The notes beneath the pieces are model-generated. The model did no database searches. It had not been told where the DNA came from and saw only the letters and a list, made by a program, of their open reading frames with translations. A stretch of DNA of 64,000 nucleotides, taken from NCBI GenBank assembly GCA_963701815.1, contig CAVPBN010000019.1, positions 16,469 through 80,468 of the forward strand, read 5' to 3'. The DNA is from AP-15 sp963701815 (GTDB taxonomy: Bacteria > Pseudomonadota > Alphaproteobacteria > ATCC43930 > CGMCC-115725). Below are positions 47,954 to 57,310 of the stretch, one piece after another; the first letter of the stretch is position 1, and each line of letters starts with the position of its first letter. The position numbers and the translations under genes were made by a program.

Positions 47954-49273
47954 CTACACCCTCTCGAACAGACGCTGACCGATATATTCGCCCCGCTCGA
48001 TCCCTCCGGGGCAGGCGAACAAGCCGCCGCCGGTATGGGTTGTGAACTGGTTCAGCATGTCGAACTTGGCCATCTTGTCGAAGATTTTGATGAAGCCGGT
48101 CCGCGGATCGCGCTGATAACAGATGAAGAATAAACCGGTGTCGTATTCGATGCCCTGCCGCCAGGGTGGCCAGCGCTCGGCGGTAAAATTCACCCCGTCA
48201 TTGTAGGAATAGGGCCGCCTCAGGATCTGCGCGCCGTCGTTGCTGGCGGCGGCGGCAAGCCTGACATGGGCGCTGTCGGGGATGATCGGGTTGCCGTCCT
48301 TATCGGCTGCGGCGAGGTCGAGCGGGTCGCGCTCGTTCTTTCGGCCGAGCGGCGCCCCCGAATATTTATGCCGGCCGAAGGTCTGCTCCTGAAAGCCGAT
48401 TTTCATGCGGTCCCAATGTTCGAGGGCGACACGGATCCGCCGGACGACCAGGTAGCTGCCGCCGCGCAGCCAATCCGGCCCTTCGCTGTCGACCCAGACG
48501 AACTTCGCCATCGCCTGCGCATCTTCGACCGACGGGTTGTTGGTGCCGTCCTTGAAGCCCATCAGGTTGCGCGGGGTCTCGGTTGCCGCATAACCAGCCA
48601 GGAAGCCGGTCTGCGTCCAGCGTATCTGGGCCAGTCCGTAGGCGAGCCGCGCCAATTGGCGCACCGCATGAAAAGCGACCTGCGGATCGTCGGCGCAGGC
48701 CTGGATCGACAGATCCCCACCGGTGTGGGTTTCGACCAGCTGGTCGCCGTTGAAGCGGGGCAAATCGACCAGAGCCGCGGGCCGGCGATCGGCGAGGCCG
48801 TAACGATCCTTGCCGTCCTTGACGAACAACCCGGCGCCGAAGCCGAAGGTGACCGTCAGTCTGGAGGCTGGCAGGCCGAGAGCCTCGCCCGTATCCGATC
48901 CCGGCATCGTCATGTCCTGGGCCATCGGCGCCGCCAACTGCCCGGCAGCCATCCGAGCTGCGGCCGTCGTCCAGTCGCGCAATATCTTGATGACCACGTC
49001 GCGTTTGGTCGCGACGAGGTCGAGGCTGGCGAAATAAGTATGGCTTTGTGCCGGCGTCGTGATCCCGCCCTGATGCCGGCCCCAGAATGGCTCGACCGCA
49101 GCAGCTACGACGTTCCCCTCGTTGCCTTTCCGGGTCTCGACGATGGCTTCAGCGGCGCCGGCGATACCGAAACCGGCCCCCGCAGCCGCGGCCAGACCCG
49201 CTGCCGCCCGTACGAGGCCGCGACGGGTCGGACGTTGCCTCGCCCGGTCCCGTTCCCGATCGGCAGCGCTCAC
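47954..49273 (-). CDS. Dyp-type heme peroxidase (EfeB/YcdB-like), exported
   Basis: Dyp peroxidases use heme and H2O2. EfeB relatives act in the periplasm and can extract iron from heme or assist Fe(II) uptake. From GTG 49273 the protein is 439 residues. The start (RPTRRGLVRAAAGLAAAAGAG) looks like a Tat signal. Dyp hallmarks are GFKDGTNNP (GxxDG), the RIRVALEHWDR region and FFICYQRDPRTGFIKIFDKMA near the end. The GTG overlaps the upstream propeller stop by four bases, so translation is coupled. No EfeU permease or EfeO gene is seen here. Confidence 0.9.
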   Translation of the reverse strand: MSAADRERDRARQRPTRRGLVRAAAGLAAAAGAGFGIAGAAEAIVETRKGNEGNVVAAAVEPFWGRHQGGITTPAQSHTYFASLDLVATKRDVVIKILRDWTTAAARMAAGQLAAPMAQDMTMPGSDTGEALGLPASRLTVTFGFGAGLFVKDGKDRYGLADRRPAALVDLPRFNGDQLVETHTGGDLSIQACADDPQVAFHAVRQLARLAYGLAQIRWTQTGFLAGYAATETPRNLMGFKDGTNNPSVEDAQAMAKFVWVDSEGPDWLRGGSYLVVRRIRVALEHWDRMKIGFQEQTFGRHKYSGAPLGRKNERDPLDLAAADKDGNPIIPDSAHVRLAAAASNDGAQILRRPYSYNDGVNFTAERWPPWRQGIEYDTGLFFICYQRDPRTGFIKIFDKMAKFDMLNQFTTHTGGGLFACPGGIERGEYIGQRLFERV

Positions 49274-50442
49274 CGAGTTCCCTCTACCAGAGTGTTCACA
49301 TCGTCTTGGACGTAATAGAAGCCTTTGCCGTCCGGCGTCATCGCGATGCCGAACAGATCGCCGCTGCCGGGCGGGGACTGCGCTTGGTTCGTGTCGATCC
49401 ATTGCGCATAGAGCTGCTTGCCGGTGGCCGGATTGATTTCGACAACCTGTCCGTTCAAACCATTGCTGGTCAAAAGGTTGCCGTCAGCCGTCAAGGTCAG
49501 GGCCAATGGCCGCTTCAGCAGCCCGTCCTTGGTCACCTCACGCCCGGTTCCCGCGCTCGTCGTGCGCGTCGTCGCGTCCGTTATAGCGACGATCCGGTTG
49601 CCGAGCGCATCCGATACGTAGAGCGTGCCGTTTGGGGCGAGCGCCAAACCGGTCGGACCGATCAGAAAGACGTCCTTGTCGGCCTGCTGTCCGAACCCGT
49701 TGGCGATCACGGTCTGGCTGGCGAGCTGCGGCGGTTTGCCCGGCGAAACGGCGAGCTGGAGCCGCAGCACCGTCGCCTTGTTGACGATGACCGACTCGCC
49801 CTGGGCATCGTGCACTTGCGGGCCGGGCACATCGAACCCGGCCATGCTGACAAACAACGTGGCGGTCGCCCCGTTGTCGATAGTGGCCATATTCCCCCAT
49901 GGCCCGTTGATGTTCGGACCCGCCCAGGTTGCTGCGAGCTGGCCATTGGCGTCGAGCACCAGCAGGCAGCCATTGCCCTTGGTGCTGGTCGTCCCGTCCG
50001 TGCTCGGTGTGCTGCCGACGATAATCCATCCGCTCTTGAGCATGGTCATCGCCGTCGTCAGTCCGATCCCTCCAGGGCATTGCGCCAGGGTCCTAGGTAG
50101 TTTGGCGACCATTTCGGTCTTTTGGGTCGTCGGATCGTAACGGATGATCGTCGTGCCCCGACCCTGCAGATTCGAGATGTCGTTAAAATTGTCGACCAGC
50201 ACGTCGCCTCGTCGAATCTTGCCGGCGGAGACCGGGGCGATCACCACCGCGTAGGGATTGAGGTCGCCATTGTCGGTAACCGTCGTGGCCCGCGTCACGT
50301 GGCGATGGATGGTGCCGAGCAGGCCGGGGGTATCGGCTGCTCGAGCGAGGCTCGCGACGGAGACGATGCCGGCCGCCAACAGCGGCAGGGCCGCGCGCAA
50401 GACAGTTTTGCTTTCCGGCAAACCCGAGCTACGTCTCGTCAT
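49270..50442 (-). CDS. Secreted NHL/SMP-30-like beta-propeller protein
   Basis: The 390-residue protein has a signal peptide (LRAALPLLAAGIVSVASLARAAD) followed by repeated propeller blades such as GPTGLALAPNGTLYVSDALGNRIVAI, RPLALTLTADGNLLTSNGLNGQVVEI and DLFGIAMTPDGKGFYYVQDD. Such proteins bind ligands or carry lactonase-like activity. Here the function is unknown. It is translationally coupled to the Dyp peroxidase gene and preceded by the 19-bp box at 50490-50508, 48 bases before its start. Confidence 0.8.
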   Translation of the reverse strand: MTRRSSGLPESKTVLRAALPLLAAGIVSVASLARAADTPGLLGTIHRHVTRATTVTDNGDLNPYAVVIAPVSAGKIRRGDVLVDNFNDISNLQGRGTTIIRYDPTTQKTEMVAKLPRTLAQCPGGIGLTTAMTMLKSGWIIVGSTPSTDGTTSTKGNGCLLVLDANGQLAATWAGPNINGPWGNMATIDNGATATLFVSMAGFDVPGPQVHDAQGESVIVNKATVLRLQLAVSPGKPPQLASQTVIANGFGQQADKDVFLIGPTGLALAPNGTLYVSDALGNRIVAITDATTRTTSAGTGREVTKDGLLKRPLALTLTADGNLLTSNGLNGQVVEINPATGKQLYAQWIDTNQAQSPPGSGDLFGIAMTPDGKGFYYVQDDVNTLVEGTR

Positions 50443-50489
50443 CTATTCTGATCCCTCGAAACGCCGACGACGGAAGGTCCGGCTCACAG

Positions 50490-50508
50490 AAATGCGAATA
50501 AGTCGCAA
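50490..50508. promoter_or_regulatory. Copy 1 of a 19-bp inverted-repeat box, upstream of the beta-propeller gene
   Basis: The plus strand reads AAATGCGAATAAGTCGCAA. The arms TGCGA and TCGCA are perfect inverted repeats around a 5-base centre. It is 48 bases before the propeller ATG. The second copy at 52217-52235 differs at one base. The form resembles Fur-type boxes with TGCGA arms, but this is an inference. Confidence 0.6.
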
Positions 50509-50575
50509 TCGTACTACGCTCAAGACGGAGCGCCGTCAAGACGCGATCTTTGCGAAAGCTGCATGCCAGAGGCGA

Positions 50576-52105
50576 TCAAAAGGTGATGATTGCCCGCACC
50601 CCAAGGACCGCTTCGTTTTGGATCAATCGATTAGGATTGTTCGGGTTGACGACGCCGGCGCCCGGGTTGAATACGTACTGGAAATCCGGCTGCAGCTGAA
50701 CAGCCGGGGTCAGCTGATATTGATAGGTAAGCTCGATGAAGGTTTCGCCGGTCTGTGGCGGAATAGCGGTACCGTTTATCAGCGCAGTCTGCTGAGCAAG
50801 CGCGGCGGAGGAACCGCTGACCTTGGCATAGCCCATCGCAAGCCCAGCCGTATCGCCGCCACGCCCAGGGAAGGGCTGCTTCAGGGTAAGGCCGGCGTTC
50901 AGACCGAATGTGACCGGGTTGCGGTCGCTTTGCGGCGTCCCCATCGCGCGACCGAACGCACTCAGCGTGCTGCCGCTCTCGGATTGCCAGACCGTCTGAT
51001 CAATCACGGCATAAAAACTGTAATTGCCGTTGAGCGACAGCGGCATCCCGCTGCTGCGCGGGCTGGCCAGAGACAACCCCTGATTGTCGAAGAATAGGTC
51101 GTCGAAGTTTTCGGTATTGTACCAGAAGCCGAGCCTGACTGTGCCCGGATGCACGGTCTGATCGGCCTGCTCGGTCGCGACCATGCCTCCCAAGGCGGGA
51201 TAGGAGTATTGGACTTCGCCGATAACCAGCGCGCCGCCATTTAGCGGAAAACTGGTGCCGGACGGATTTTGCACCTGTGGATCGCCCAGATTGTTGGGCG
51301 CCGGATTGCCGTTCGTCACCGCCAGCAATGCGGCCAGCGAGTCGGTCGGACGGATTCGCAACCGTACCCCGAGGGCCGACAGCGGATAGGCCGGACCGCC
51401 GCCCGGCAGGTCGAACGACGGCACCACCGGCCAGCCGAGGCTGGTATTGACGAACAGCAGCGCGTTCTGGCTGACGATGAATTCCTGGTCGAGGCTCATT
51501 TGGCCGATCTTGATGTCGGCACGGTCCTCGCCGAGGAATTTCTGCTGGTACCAGAGTTCCCACAGGCGGGCGCCGTCATCGGCCTCGATCCCGCTGGCGG
51601 TTTGCAAGGTAAAGAGATTGTCGGTGCTCAGATTATGCCCGTGGATTTGCAGCGCGCTGGCCCGGAACGTGCCGCCATGCCAGCCGAAGGCTTGCTGCGT
51701 GTCCACCTGCACAGCCATCTGGAACAGGCCATCGTACTCGAAGCCTTGTTTAAGGCCGCCGGTAACATTGCCTAGCACCTCGCTGGTCTCCGACAGGGCA
51801 AGCGAGATGCCGTATTGGCTGAGCAGCGGGCGCAAGCCCCACATGTCGCCGAGGAGCAAACTGCTTTTCGATATACCCGTCACAAAGCCGAAGGGCCCGC
51901 CTGACGCAGTACCCCCTTCGGGGCTCGGCTGGAGGGTGTCGGCGCCGCCGGGCACCAATAGAACGGGGGGAGCCGCCGTGGCCGGAAGCGCCCAAACCGA
52001 GATGACGAAGCAAACCGCGGCGCAAACCTGGCCGACTGGTGCCGGTTTTACTGTTGGTCGAGAAATTGTCGGTAGGATCGGTACGGTCGGCCGCCTCAAC
52101 ATCAT
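50576..52105 (-). CDS. OprB-like carbohydrate-selective porin
   Basis: OprB porins form outer-membrane channels. The 509-residue product starts at ATG 52105 behind TGGAGC, has a signal peptide (AAVCFVISVWALPATAAP) and typical porin segments: WGLRPLLSQYGISLALSETSEVLGN, an ADIKIGQMSLDQEFIVSQ strand, LNGNYSFYAVIDQTVW, TFIELTYQYQLTPAVQLQPDFQYVFNPG and a terminal Phe (VRAIITF) as needed for BAM recognition. It is the first gene of the envelope redox module, preceded by the second 19-bp box. Substrate preference is unknown: the OprB fold does not prove a sugar channel. Confidence 0.9.
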   Translation of the reverse strand: MMLRRPTVPILPTISRPTVKPAPVGQVCAAVCFVISVWALPATAAPPVLLVPGGADTLQPSPEGGTASGGPFGFVTGISKSSLLLGDMWGLRPLLSQYGISLALSETSEVLGNVTGGLKQGFEYDGLFQMAVQVDTQQAFGWHGGTFRASALQIHGHNLSTDNLFTLQTASGIEADDGARLWELWYQQKFLGEDRADIKIGQMSLDQEFIVSQNALLFVNTSLGWPVVPSFDLPGGGPAYPLSALGVRLRIRPTDSLAALLAVTNGNPAPNNLGDPQVQNPSGTSFPLNGGALVIGEVQYSYPALGGMVATEQADQTVHPGTVRLGFWYNTENFDDLFFDNQGLSLASPRSSGMPLSLNGNYSFYAVIDQTVWQSESGSTLSAFGRAMGTPQSDRNPVTFGLNAGLTLKQPFPGRGGDTAGLAMGYAKVSGSSAALAQQTALINGTAIPPQTGETFIELTYQYQLTPAVQLQPDFQYVFNPGAGVVNPNNPNRLIQNEAVLGVRAIITF

Positions 52106-52458
52106 ACTCAGCTCCAATTGATTTTCGCCAAAAGGTTCTGCGAAAATTTGGTGAAGGTACGGATCAGTTTTGAACGCAGGAGTGAACGTGACGCAACTCG
52201 TTCCTATTATCAATGCAAATGCGAATAGGTCGCAACACCCCTCGCAAGCGATTCCAGCTATTGTTCTTTGCTACTGATTGATGTATCCTGGATGCGTAAG
52301 CACGATGTGACAGAATGCCGTCTGCCGCGCCCATGCGGCGATGCTTGCTGCCCGTCCGTTCCGCGGCGGTCATTCTCAACGGCCCCAGGTGGGGGCCCCG
52401 CTGTTTTCACATCCGGCCAGCCATGGTAGGTTCCCATCGTTTCGCGCGATCAACGGCG
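52106..52458. other. Divergent control region between the porin gene and phyH
   Basis: No gene is recognised. The region contains the 19-bp box at 52217-52235 and an AT-rich segment around 52200-52280, which suggest promoters in both directions. The frame that remains open upstream of phyH shows no family similarity. Confidence 0.6.
52217..52235. promoter_or_regulatory. Copy 2 of a 19-bp inverted-repeat box, upstream of the porin gene
   Basis: The plus strand reads AAATGCGAATAGGTCGCAA, with arms TGCGA and TCGCA as in the copy at 50490. It lies 112 bases before the porin ATG and about 225 bases before the phyH ATG. One base in the centre differs from copy 1. Confidence 0.6.
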
Positions 52459-53527
52459 ATGAACCATTCCCAGTCTTTCCGGCCCTGGTCTGCCTGGCTG
52501 TTCGCGCCGCTGCATATCGCGGCACTGGCGAGCGCGGCCAAGTCGTTCCGCGACAACCCGATCCTCGGCAGCCCGCGGCTCAATCGAGCGGGGCTGCATG
52601 TCCGGCGGATGCGGATCGCCGGTGCCATGGCGGGCTGGCGCCGCCGCCGCCTCGAACATCTGCTTGACCCCAGAGATGTCGCGGATTTCGAGCGCGACGG
52701 GTTTATCCTCAAGCAGCACTATCTGCCGGAGGAGACTTTTCGGGACTTGCAGACGCAAGCCTTGGCGTGCCGGGCACCCGCGCGCGACATGGTGCAGGGC
52801 GACGCGATGACCCGGCGCATCGCGCTCGAATTCGCGGACGCTCTCGTGCCTGCCGGCGGTGCGCGCCCTGGTCGAAAGCCGCGAATGGCTGAGCCTGATC
52901 CGCTATGTCGGCTCCTCGGCCCTGGCCCCGGTTGCTTATATTCAGACGATATTTTCGCGGATCCGCCCGGGTGCCGTCGATCCGCAACTGCACCTGCATG
53001 CCGATACGTTCCACCCGACGGTAAAGGCGTGGTTCTTTCTTACCGATGTCGCCGAGGATAGCGGCCCGTTCACCTATGTTCCCGGGTCGCACCGGCTAAC
53101 CGCCGAACGCCTCGACTGGGAATGGCGCGTCAGCGTCGGCGCGCGCGCTGCGCCGGACGCCGAGACGCGTGAGGGCTCGTTTCGTATCGATCCGGCCGAG
53201 TTGGCGAACCTCGGGCTGCCGGCGCCACGGCGATTTGCGGTGCCGGCGAACACGCTGATCATCGCCGACACAATGGGGTTCCATGCCCGCGGCCACAGCA
53301 CCCGCCCGTCGGTCCGCATCGAAATCTGGGCCTATGGCCGACGCAATCCGTTTCTGCCGTGGCTCGGATGGGACCCGGTGGCTTTCCCGTTGGTCAAGGA
53401 TCGTGCGGTCCAATTTTCCTGGTCGGCTGCGGATTTCGCCGAGCGGCTCGGCCTAGCCAAGAACCCGTGGCGCCGCGAAGGGATCGTATCCCCCGGCATG
53501 CCCGCCGATCCGAGCAGGTTCCATTGA
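52459..53527 (+). CDS. Phytanoyl-CoA dioxygenase (PhyH) family protein, frameshifted
   Basis: PhyH proteins are Fe(II)/2-oxoglutarate-dependent oxygenases, some acting on lipids or carbohydrates. The first part (MNHSQSFRPWSAW...DVADFERDGFILKQHYLPEE) is in one frame and the rest, from VRALVESREWLSL on, is in the next. Near 52850 one extra base breaks the frame, and the corrected gene encodes about 355 residues. The iron ligands are LHLHADTFH (H-x-D) and the distal His in GFHARGHS, with an Arg after it for 2-oxoglutarate. It lies divergent to the porin gene and upstream of a glycosyltransferase, which suggests surface-polymer modification. Confidence 0.72.
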
Positions 53528-53564
53528 ACCGAATGCAGGTTCGGCGGCGCCGGTTGGGCGCCTG

Positions 53565-54818
53565 ATGTTGGTGATACGCCCAAAGCCCGAGGTAGTGCCC
53601 GCCAAGCCGCATATTCTGCTCGATCTGTCGCGGTTGCTGTGGCGCGCCGAGCGATTTGCTCCGACGGGCATCGACCGCGTCGAACTCGCCTATGCCAGGC
53701 ATCTGATTGCAACTGCATTTGACCGTCTGAGCTTCGCCGCCTATTGGGGACGGCTGGGGCTCCTGCCCGACAATCGTGCCGTTGCCTTCATCGCAGCGCT
53801 CGACACGGTCTGGTCCGGCGCCTGCATCGACCGGATCGCGCGTGCACGAACCGCGATGCTTGCCCGCCGCCTGCGCCTCGATGTGCTGATCCGAGGCGAG
53901 GCCCCGCTGCACGTCTTTGCCCGCGCCAAGGGCGGCCAGCTCGTCTACCTGCTGGTCTCGCATCACGGGCTGGTCCGGCCTTCGGCGCTGATGCGGTTCA
54001 AGGAGCGCACCGGCGCCCGCTTTGTCTGCCTGGTTCATGACCTGATCCCGATCCACCATCCGGAATACGTCCGCCCGGGCGACGCGGGGCGCCATCAACG
54101 CCGGATGGATACCGTGGCCCAACTCGCCGACCGGGTGATCGTCAACTCCACCGGCACCAAAGCCGCGCTCGACAGGCATTTCAAGCGGGCCGGGCGCGTC
54201 GCGCCGATACGGGTCGCGCCGCTCGGCATCGATCTGTGGCCGTCGGCACGCCGATCGCTCGCCGAGGCGCACTCACCTTATTTCATCTACGTCGCCACCA
54301 TCGAGCCAAGAAAGAACCACCTGCTGCTGCTGAGGGTCTGGCGACATTTGGCGGCGGTCTTCGGCAGCCATGCCCCACGCCTCATCCTGGTCGGCCGGCG
54401 CGGTCTGCGCAGCCGCAGGATCATCGCGCTGATCGAGCGGTTCGGTCTGTCGCGAGGGCTCGTCGAACAGCACAACCAGCTTCCCGATGCGGCCGTGGTA
54501 AAGGCGATCGAGGGCGCCCGCGCACTGCTCTACCCGTCCCTCGCCGAAGGCTACGGATTGCCGGTCGCGGAAGCCCTGGCGCTCGGAGTCCCAGTATTAT
54601 GCAGCGATTTGCCTGAGCTGCGGGAGATCGGCCATGGAGTTCCGGAATATCTGGACCCAGTTGACGAGCCGGCTTGGCGGAGGGCTGTTCTAGACTATGT
54701 GCAAATCGGCTCGGCTCGCCGCCAGGACCAATTGACCCGGCTGAGGCATTGGCGTCCGCCCAGTTGGGAGCAGCATTTCGACCGGGTCCTGCCACTGATC
54801 GATTACCTGCCCGCCTGA
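53565..54818 (+). CDS. Glycosyltransferase, GT4 family
   Basis: The 417-residue GT-B enzyme starts with LLDLSRLLWRAERFAPTGIDRVELAYARHL, as in the rhamnosyl- or mannosyltransferase-like subgroup. It continues with FVCLVHDLIPIHHPEY and RVIVNSTGTKAAL, and its C domain has FIYVATIEPRKNHLLLLRVW and the sugar loop YPSLAEGYGLPVAEALALGVPVLCSDLPELREIG (E-x7-E). It follows phyH by 37 bases, so the two are probably one transcript. Donor sugar is unknown. Confidence 0.88.
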   Translation: MLVIRPKPEVVPAKPHILLDLSRLLWRAERFAPTGIDRVELAYARHLIATAFDRLSFAAYWGRLGLLPDNRAVAFIAALDTVWSGACIDRIARARTAMLARRLRLDVLIRGEAPLHVFARAKGGQLVYLLVSHHGLVRPSALMRFKERTGARFVCLVHDLIPIHHPEYVRPGDAGRHQRRMDTVAQLADRVIVNSTGTKAALDRHFKRAGRVAPIRVAPLGIDLWPSARRSLAEAHSPYFIYVATIEPRKNHLLLLRVWRHLAAVFGSHAPRLILVGRRGLRSRRIIALIERFGLSRGLVEQHNQLPDAAVVKAIEGARALLYPSLAEGYGLPVAEALALGVPVLCSDLPELREIGHGVPEYLDPVDEPAWRRAVLDYVQIGSARRQDQLTRLRHWRPPSWEQHFDRVLPLIDYLPA

Positions 54819-54942
54819 CCTGCTTCGAGACGGCGGAGTCGCGGCGAGGCAAGAACAGGTCGATCGACCTGGGCTTCCGTCATGTGCGCGCGTACCAATC
54901 CTCAGGCGGCGGCACGCGTAGCGGGCAAGCCAGCGCCGGCCG

Positions 54943-56526
54943 TCAATCGGCGACGCCAGCGACGAATACCGGCTCGGCCCGGTCGCGCCGGTCGATCGCG
55001 CCGCAATCGCGCAATGCTTCGATGATCATCCGCGGCAGACGATGGGCCGGCAGATCGAGCCGCCGCGCTGGTCGCGCTGCACTCTGCCACAGCACGTAGT
55101 CGCTGCTCATCTCGTCAAAGCCGAAATGATCGAAAGCGCGCGGCAGGCTCGGCAGATGGTCTCCGTAAAAACCGAGAATGCCGTCGGGACAGAACCGCTC
55201 CATCCCTTCCATCAGTATCTGCAGCATCTCGTCCGATCGCCGCAGGCCGTCGAGATAGCGCAACAATTCACCGCCCTGCGGCAGGTCCGCCGATTTGAAG
55301 CGGCGGACGAGGTCGGCATCGATTGCAGGGCCGGCCGATTGCCAAGGACCATGATTGCCCATGGTGATCGCGAAAACGAATAAGGGCGGTCCGCCGGCGC
55401 CGAACTCCGAGACGATGCGCCGGGCCAGATCCGGGTCGGAATAATAGGGCGGTCGGCGCGAGCCGCCGAGGCTCTCCAGACCGAGAAAAGTCTCGAAGCC
55501 CAACGCCGGCAGGGTCACGTCGCGACGGAAGAAGCCGCGATCGAACGGGTGCAGGCACAGGGTGCGGTAGCCCTGGCCGCGCAAATGCCAGGCGAGCGAG
55601 GCGATCGGCGACCGGGCAAAGGCATGATAGGGGTTGAACCGATCGTAGCCGAGATCGGCCTCCGGAATGCCGGTCAAGGCCGCGAACTCGGCGCGCATCG
55701 TGTTGGCGCCCCAGCCCGACACGTCGAACCGGCCAAAGGTCGCACATTCCCGATGGCAGGCGTCGAGACCCGGCAGCAAATCGCCGGGGATCAGCGGCGA
55801 CATCCGGCGCGCGTCGAAAAACAACTCGCATTGGACCAGCACCAGCGGAACCGCTGCAGCGGCCGGCGATCGGCGCAGAGACGGCGCCGGCGCCGGCATG
55901 TGTCGCGCCCGCCGAACGATCCGTTCGGCCCGTGCGATCGTGCCGTAGACGAGGAGCATCGCGAACGGGCCGAAACTCGCCGCGTCGGCCAGTGGCTCGC
56001 CGACCGGATCGAGCCGCCGTAACGTAGCCGCGACGGCGCCGAGCGCCGGCTCGCGAGACATCATCTCGGCGACCGCCCATGGCAGAACGACCGTCGCCAG
56101 CACCGCCGCCGGCGACGGACGCCAGAGCCCCGGCTCGAAAAACAATAAAGCAAGGCAGGCCGCAACCGCTGCGATCGCGCTGCCGATTACCAGCCCCGGG
56201 CCGGCAAACGGCAGATAGAGCTGCGGATGAGTGAAGACGTGCGGCAACTCCGAGATGTCGGAAAATACCACCGGTTCGCGCAACGTCTCCCGCTTGGCAT
56301 GGTCGGCGAGCGCAAAGCCGGCGCCGAGCGAGAAGACGATCAGACCGGCAAAGATCGGGCGCCCGCTCGCCGTCAGGAGCAGCGCCGCTGCCAGCAGCAC
56401 CGGTGCAAAATCGAGCAGGACCGCCGGCCAGCGGAAGATCCCGGCGCCGGCAACCCAGCGCGGGACGAACCAGCCGGCGAGCGCCAGCGCCGCACCGGCC
56501 GCGATGTGGAGCGAGTCGGCCACCAT
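54943..56526 (-). CDS. Membrane sulfatase / LTA-synthase-like phosphotransferase
   Basis: This 527-residue protein combines N-terminal membrane helices (about residues 5-25, 35-70 and 110-160) with an extracytoplasmic alkaline-phosphatase-superfamily domain. Its LTA-synthase-like features are the Thr nucleophile in SGWGANTMRAEFAALTG, MGNHGPW and GFYGDHLPSL, which carry metal ligands. Relatives attach phosphoglycerol or phosphoethanolamine to lipid or polysaccharide. The SDR gene is five bases upstream, so they form an operon. Together with nearby glycosyltransferases this supports surface-polymer modification. The exact donor cannot be deduced. Confidence 0.78.
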   Translation of the reverse strand: MVADSLHIAAGAALALAGWFVPRWVAGAGIFRWPAVLLDFAPVLLAAALLLTASGRPIFAGLIVFSLGAGFALADHAKRETLREPVVFSDISELPHVFTHPQLYLPFAGPGLVIGSAIAAVAACLALLFFEPGLWRPSPAAVLATVVLPWAVAEMMSREPALGAVAATLRRLDPVGEPLADAASFGPFAMLLVYGTIARAERIVRRARHMPAPAPSLRRSPAAAAVPLVLVQCELFFDARRMSPLIPGDLLPGLDACHRECATFGRFDVSGWGANTMRAEFAALTGIPEADLGYDRFNPYHAFARSPIASLAWHLRGQGYRTLCLHPFDRGFFRRDVTLPALGFETFLGLESLGGSRRPPYYSDPDLARRIVSEFGAGGPPLFVFAITMGNHGPWQSAGPAIDADLVRRFKSADLPQGGELLRYLDGLRRSDEMLQILMEGMERFCPDGILGFYGDHLPSLPRAFDHFGFDEMSSDYVLWQSAARPARRLDLPAHRLPRMIIEALRDCGAIDRRDRAEPVFVAGVAD

Positions 56527-56530
56527 CGGC

Positions 56531-57310
56531 TCAAGCCGACCGAATGCTGAAGCGGAAGCGCCGCAGGATCGAGTCTCCCACGATTGCCGGCGCGATGTCG
56601 CAAAATTGAAGGCCGAAGACTAGCGGCCAAGGAAAGGCGACGCGTCGCCGGCCGCGATCGATGCCGCGCTTGATCTTGCGCGCCGCCGCCGCACCCGTCG
56701 CCAGAAACGGCGTCGCACCATTCCAGCGATCGGTCATCGGTGAATCGAAAAACCCCGGACACACCAGGGTCACGCCTACGCCGCGCGGCGCCAGCCGAGC
56801 CCGCAACGCCTCGGCATAGGCGCGCAGCCCGGCCTTGCTCGCGCAATAGCCGGGGCTGTCCGGCAAACCCCGATAGGCGGCGATCGACGAAACCACGGCG
56901 ACATGACCGCGACCGCGGCTGCAGAAAGACGGCAGCAGCGGCTCGATGGTGTTGATTGCACCGACCAGGTTCACCCGGACCTGGTTTGCGGCGATTTCGA
57001 CGCCTTCGGACGGGCTGTTCGGAGCGGGCCCGGCCGAGGTGCCGGCATTGGCGATCAGCAGATCGACCGGGTGCTCGCGATCGAATTCGCGCAGCCAGCA
57101 TCCCATGGCGGCCGCATCCACTACATCGATCGCCGCAACACTCACCCTCGCCCCCCTTGCCTCGCAAGCCCTCGCGGTCGCCCCCAGGCGCTGCCGATCG
57201 CGTCCGAGCAGGCCCAAGGTCACTGCCGAACCGGCATAGGATGTCGCCAACCCGGCCCCGAGCCCACTCGACGCTCCGGTGATGACTACGACCCGGAACG
57301 GCTGCCGCAT
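56531..57310 (-). CDS. Short-chain dehydrogenase/reductase (SDR)
   Basis: The 259-residue enzyme has the NAD(P) motif TGASSGLGAG (residues 11-20), the NAG motif (LLIANAGTSAG), catalytic Ser in VSSIAAYRG and the YCASK catalytic pair. The substrate is open. The start at 57310 is where the SDR fold begins: the frame is open upstream to 57433 without similarity. It directly precedes the sulfatase-like gene. Confidence 0.87.
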   Translation of the reverse strand: MRQPFRVVVITGASSGLGAGLATSYAGSAVTLGLLGRDRQRLGATARACEARGARVSVAAIDVVDAAAMGCWLREFDREHPVDLLIANAGTSAGPAPNSPSEGVEIAANQVRVNLVGAINTIEPLLPSFCSRGRGHVAVVSSIAAYRGLPDSPGYCASKAGLRAYAEALRARLAPRGVGVTLVCPGFFDSPMTDRWNGATPFLATGAAAARKIKRGIDRGRRRVAFPWPLVFGLQFCDIAPAIVGDSILRRFRFSIRSA

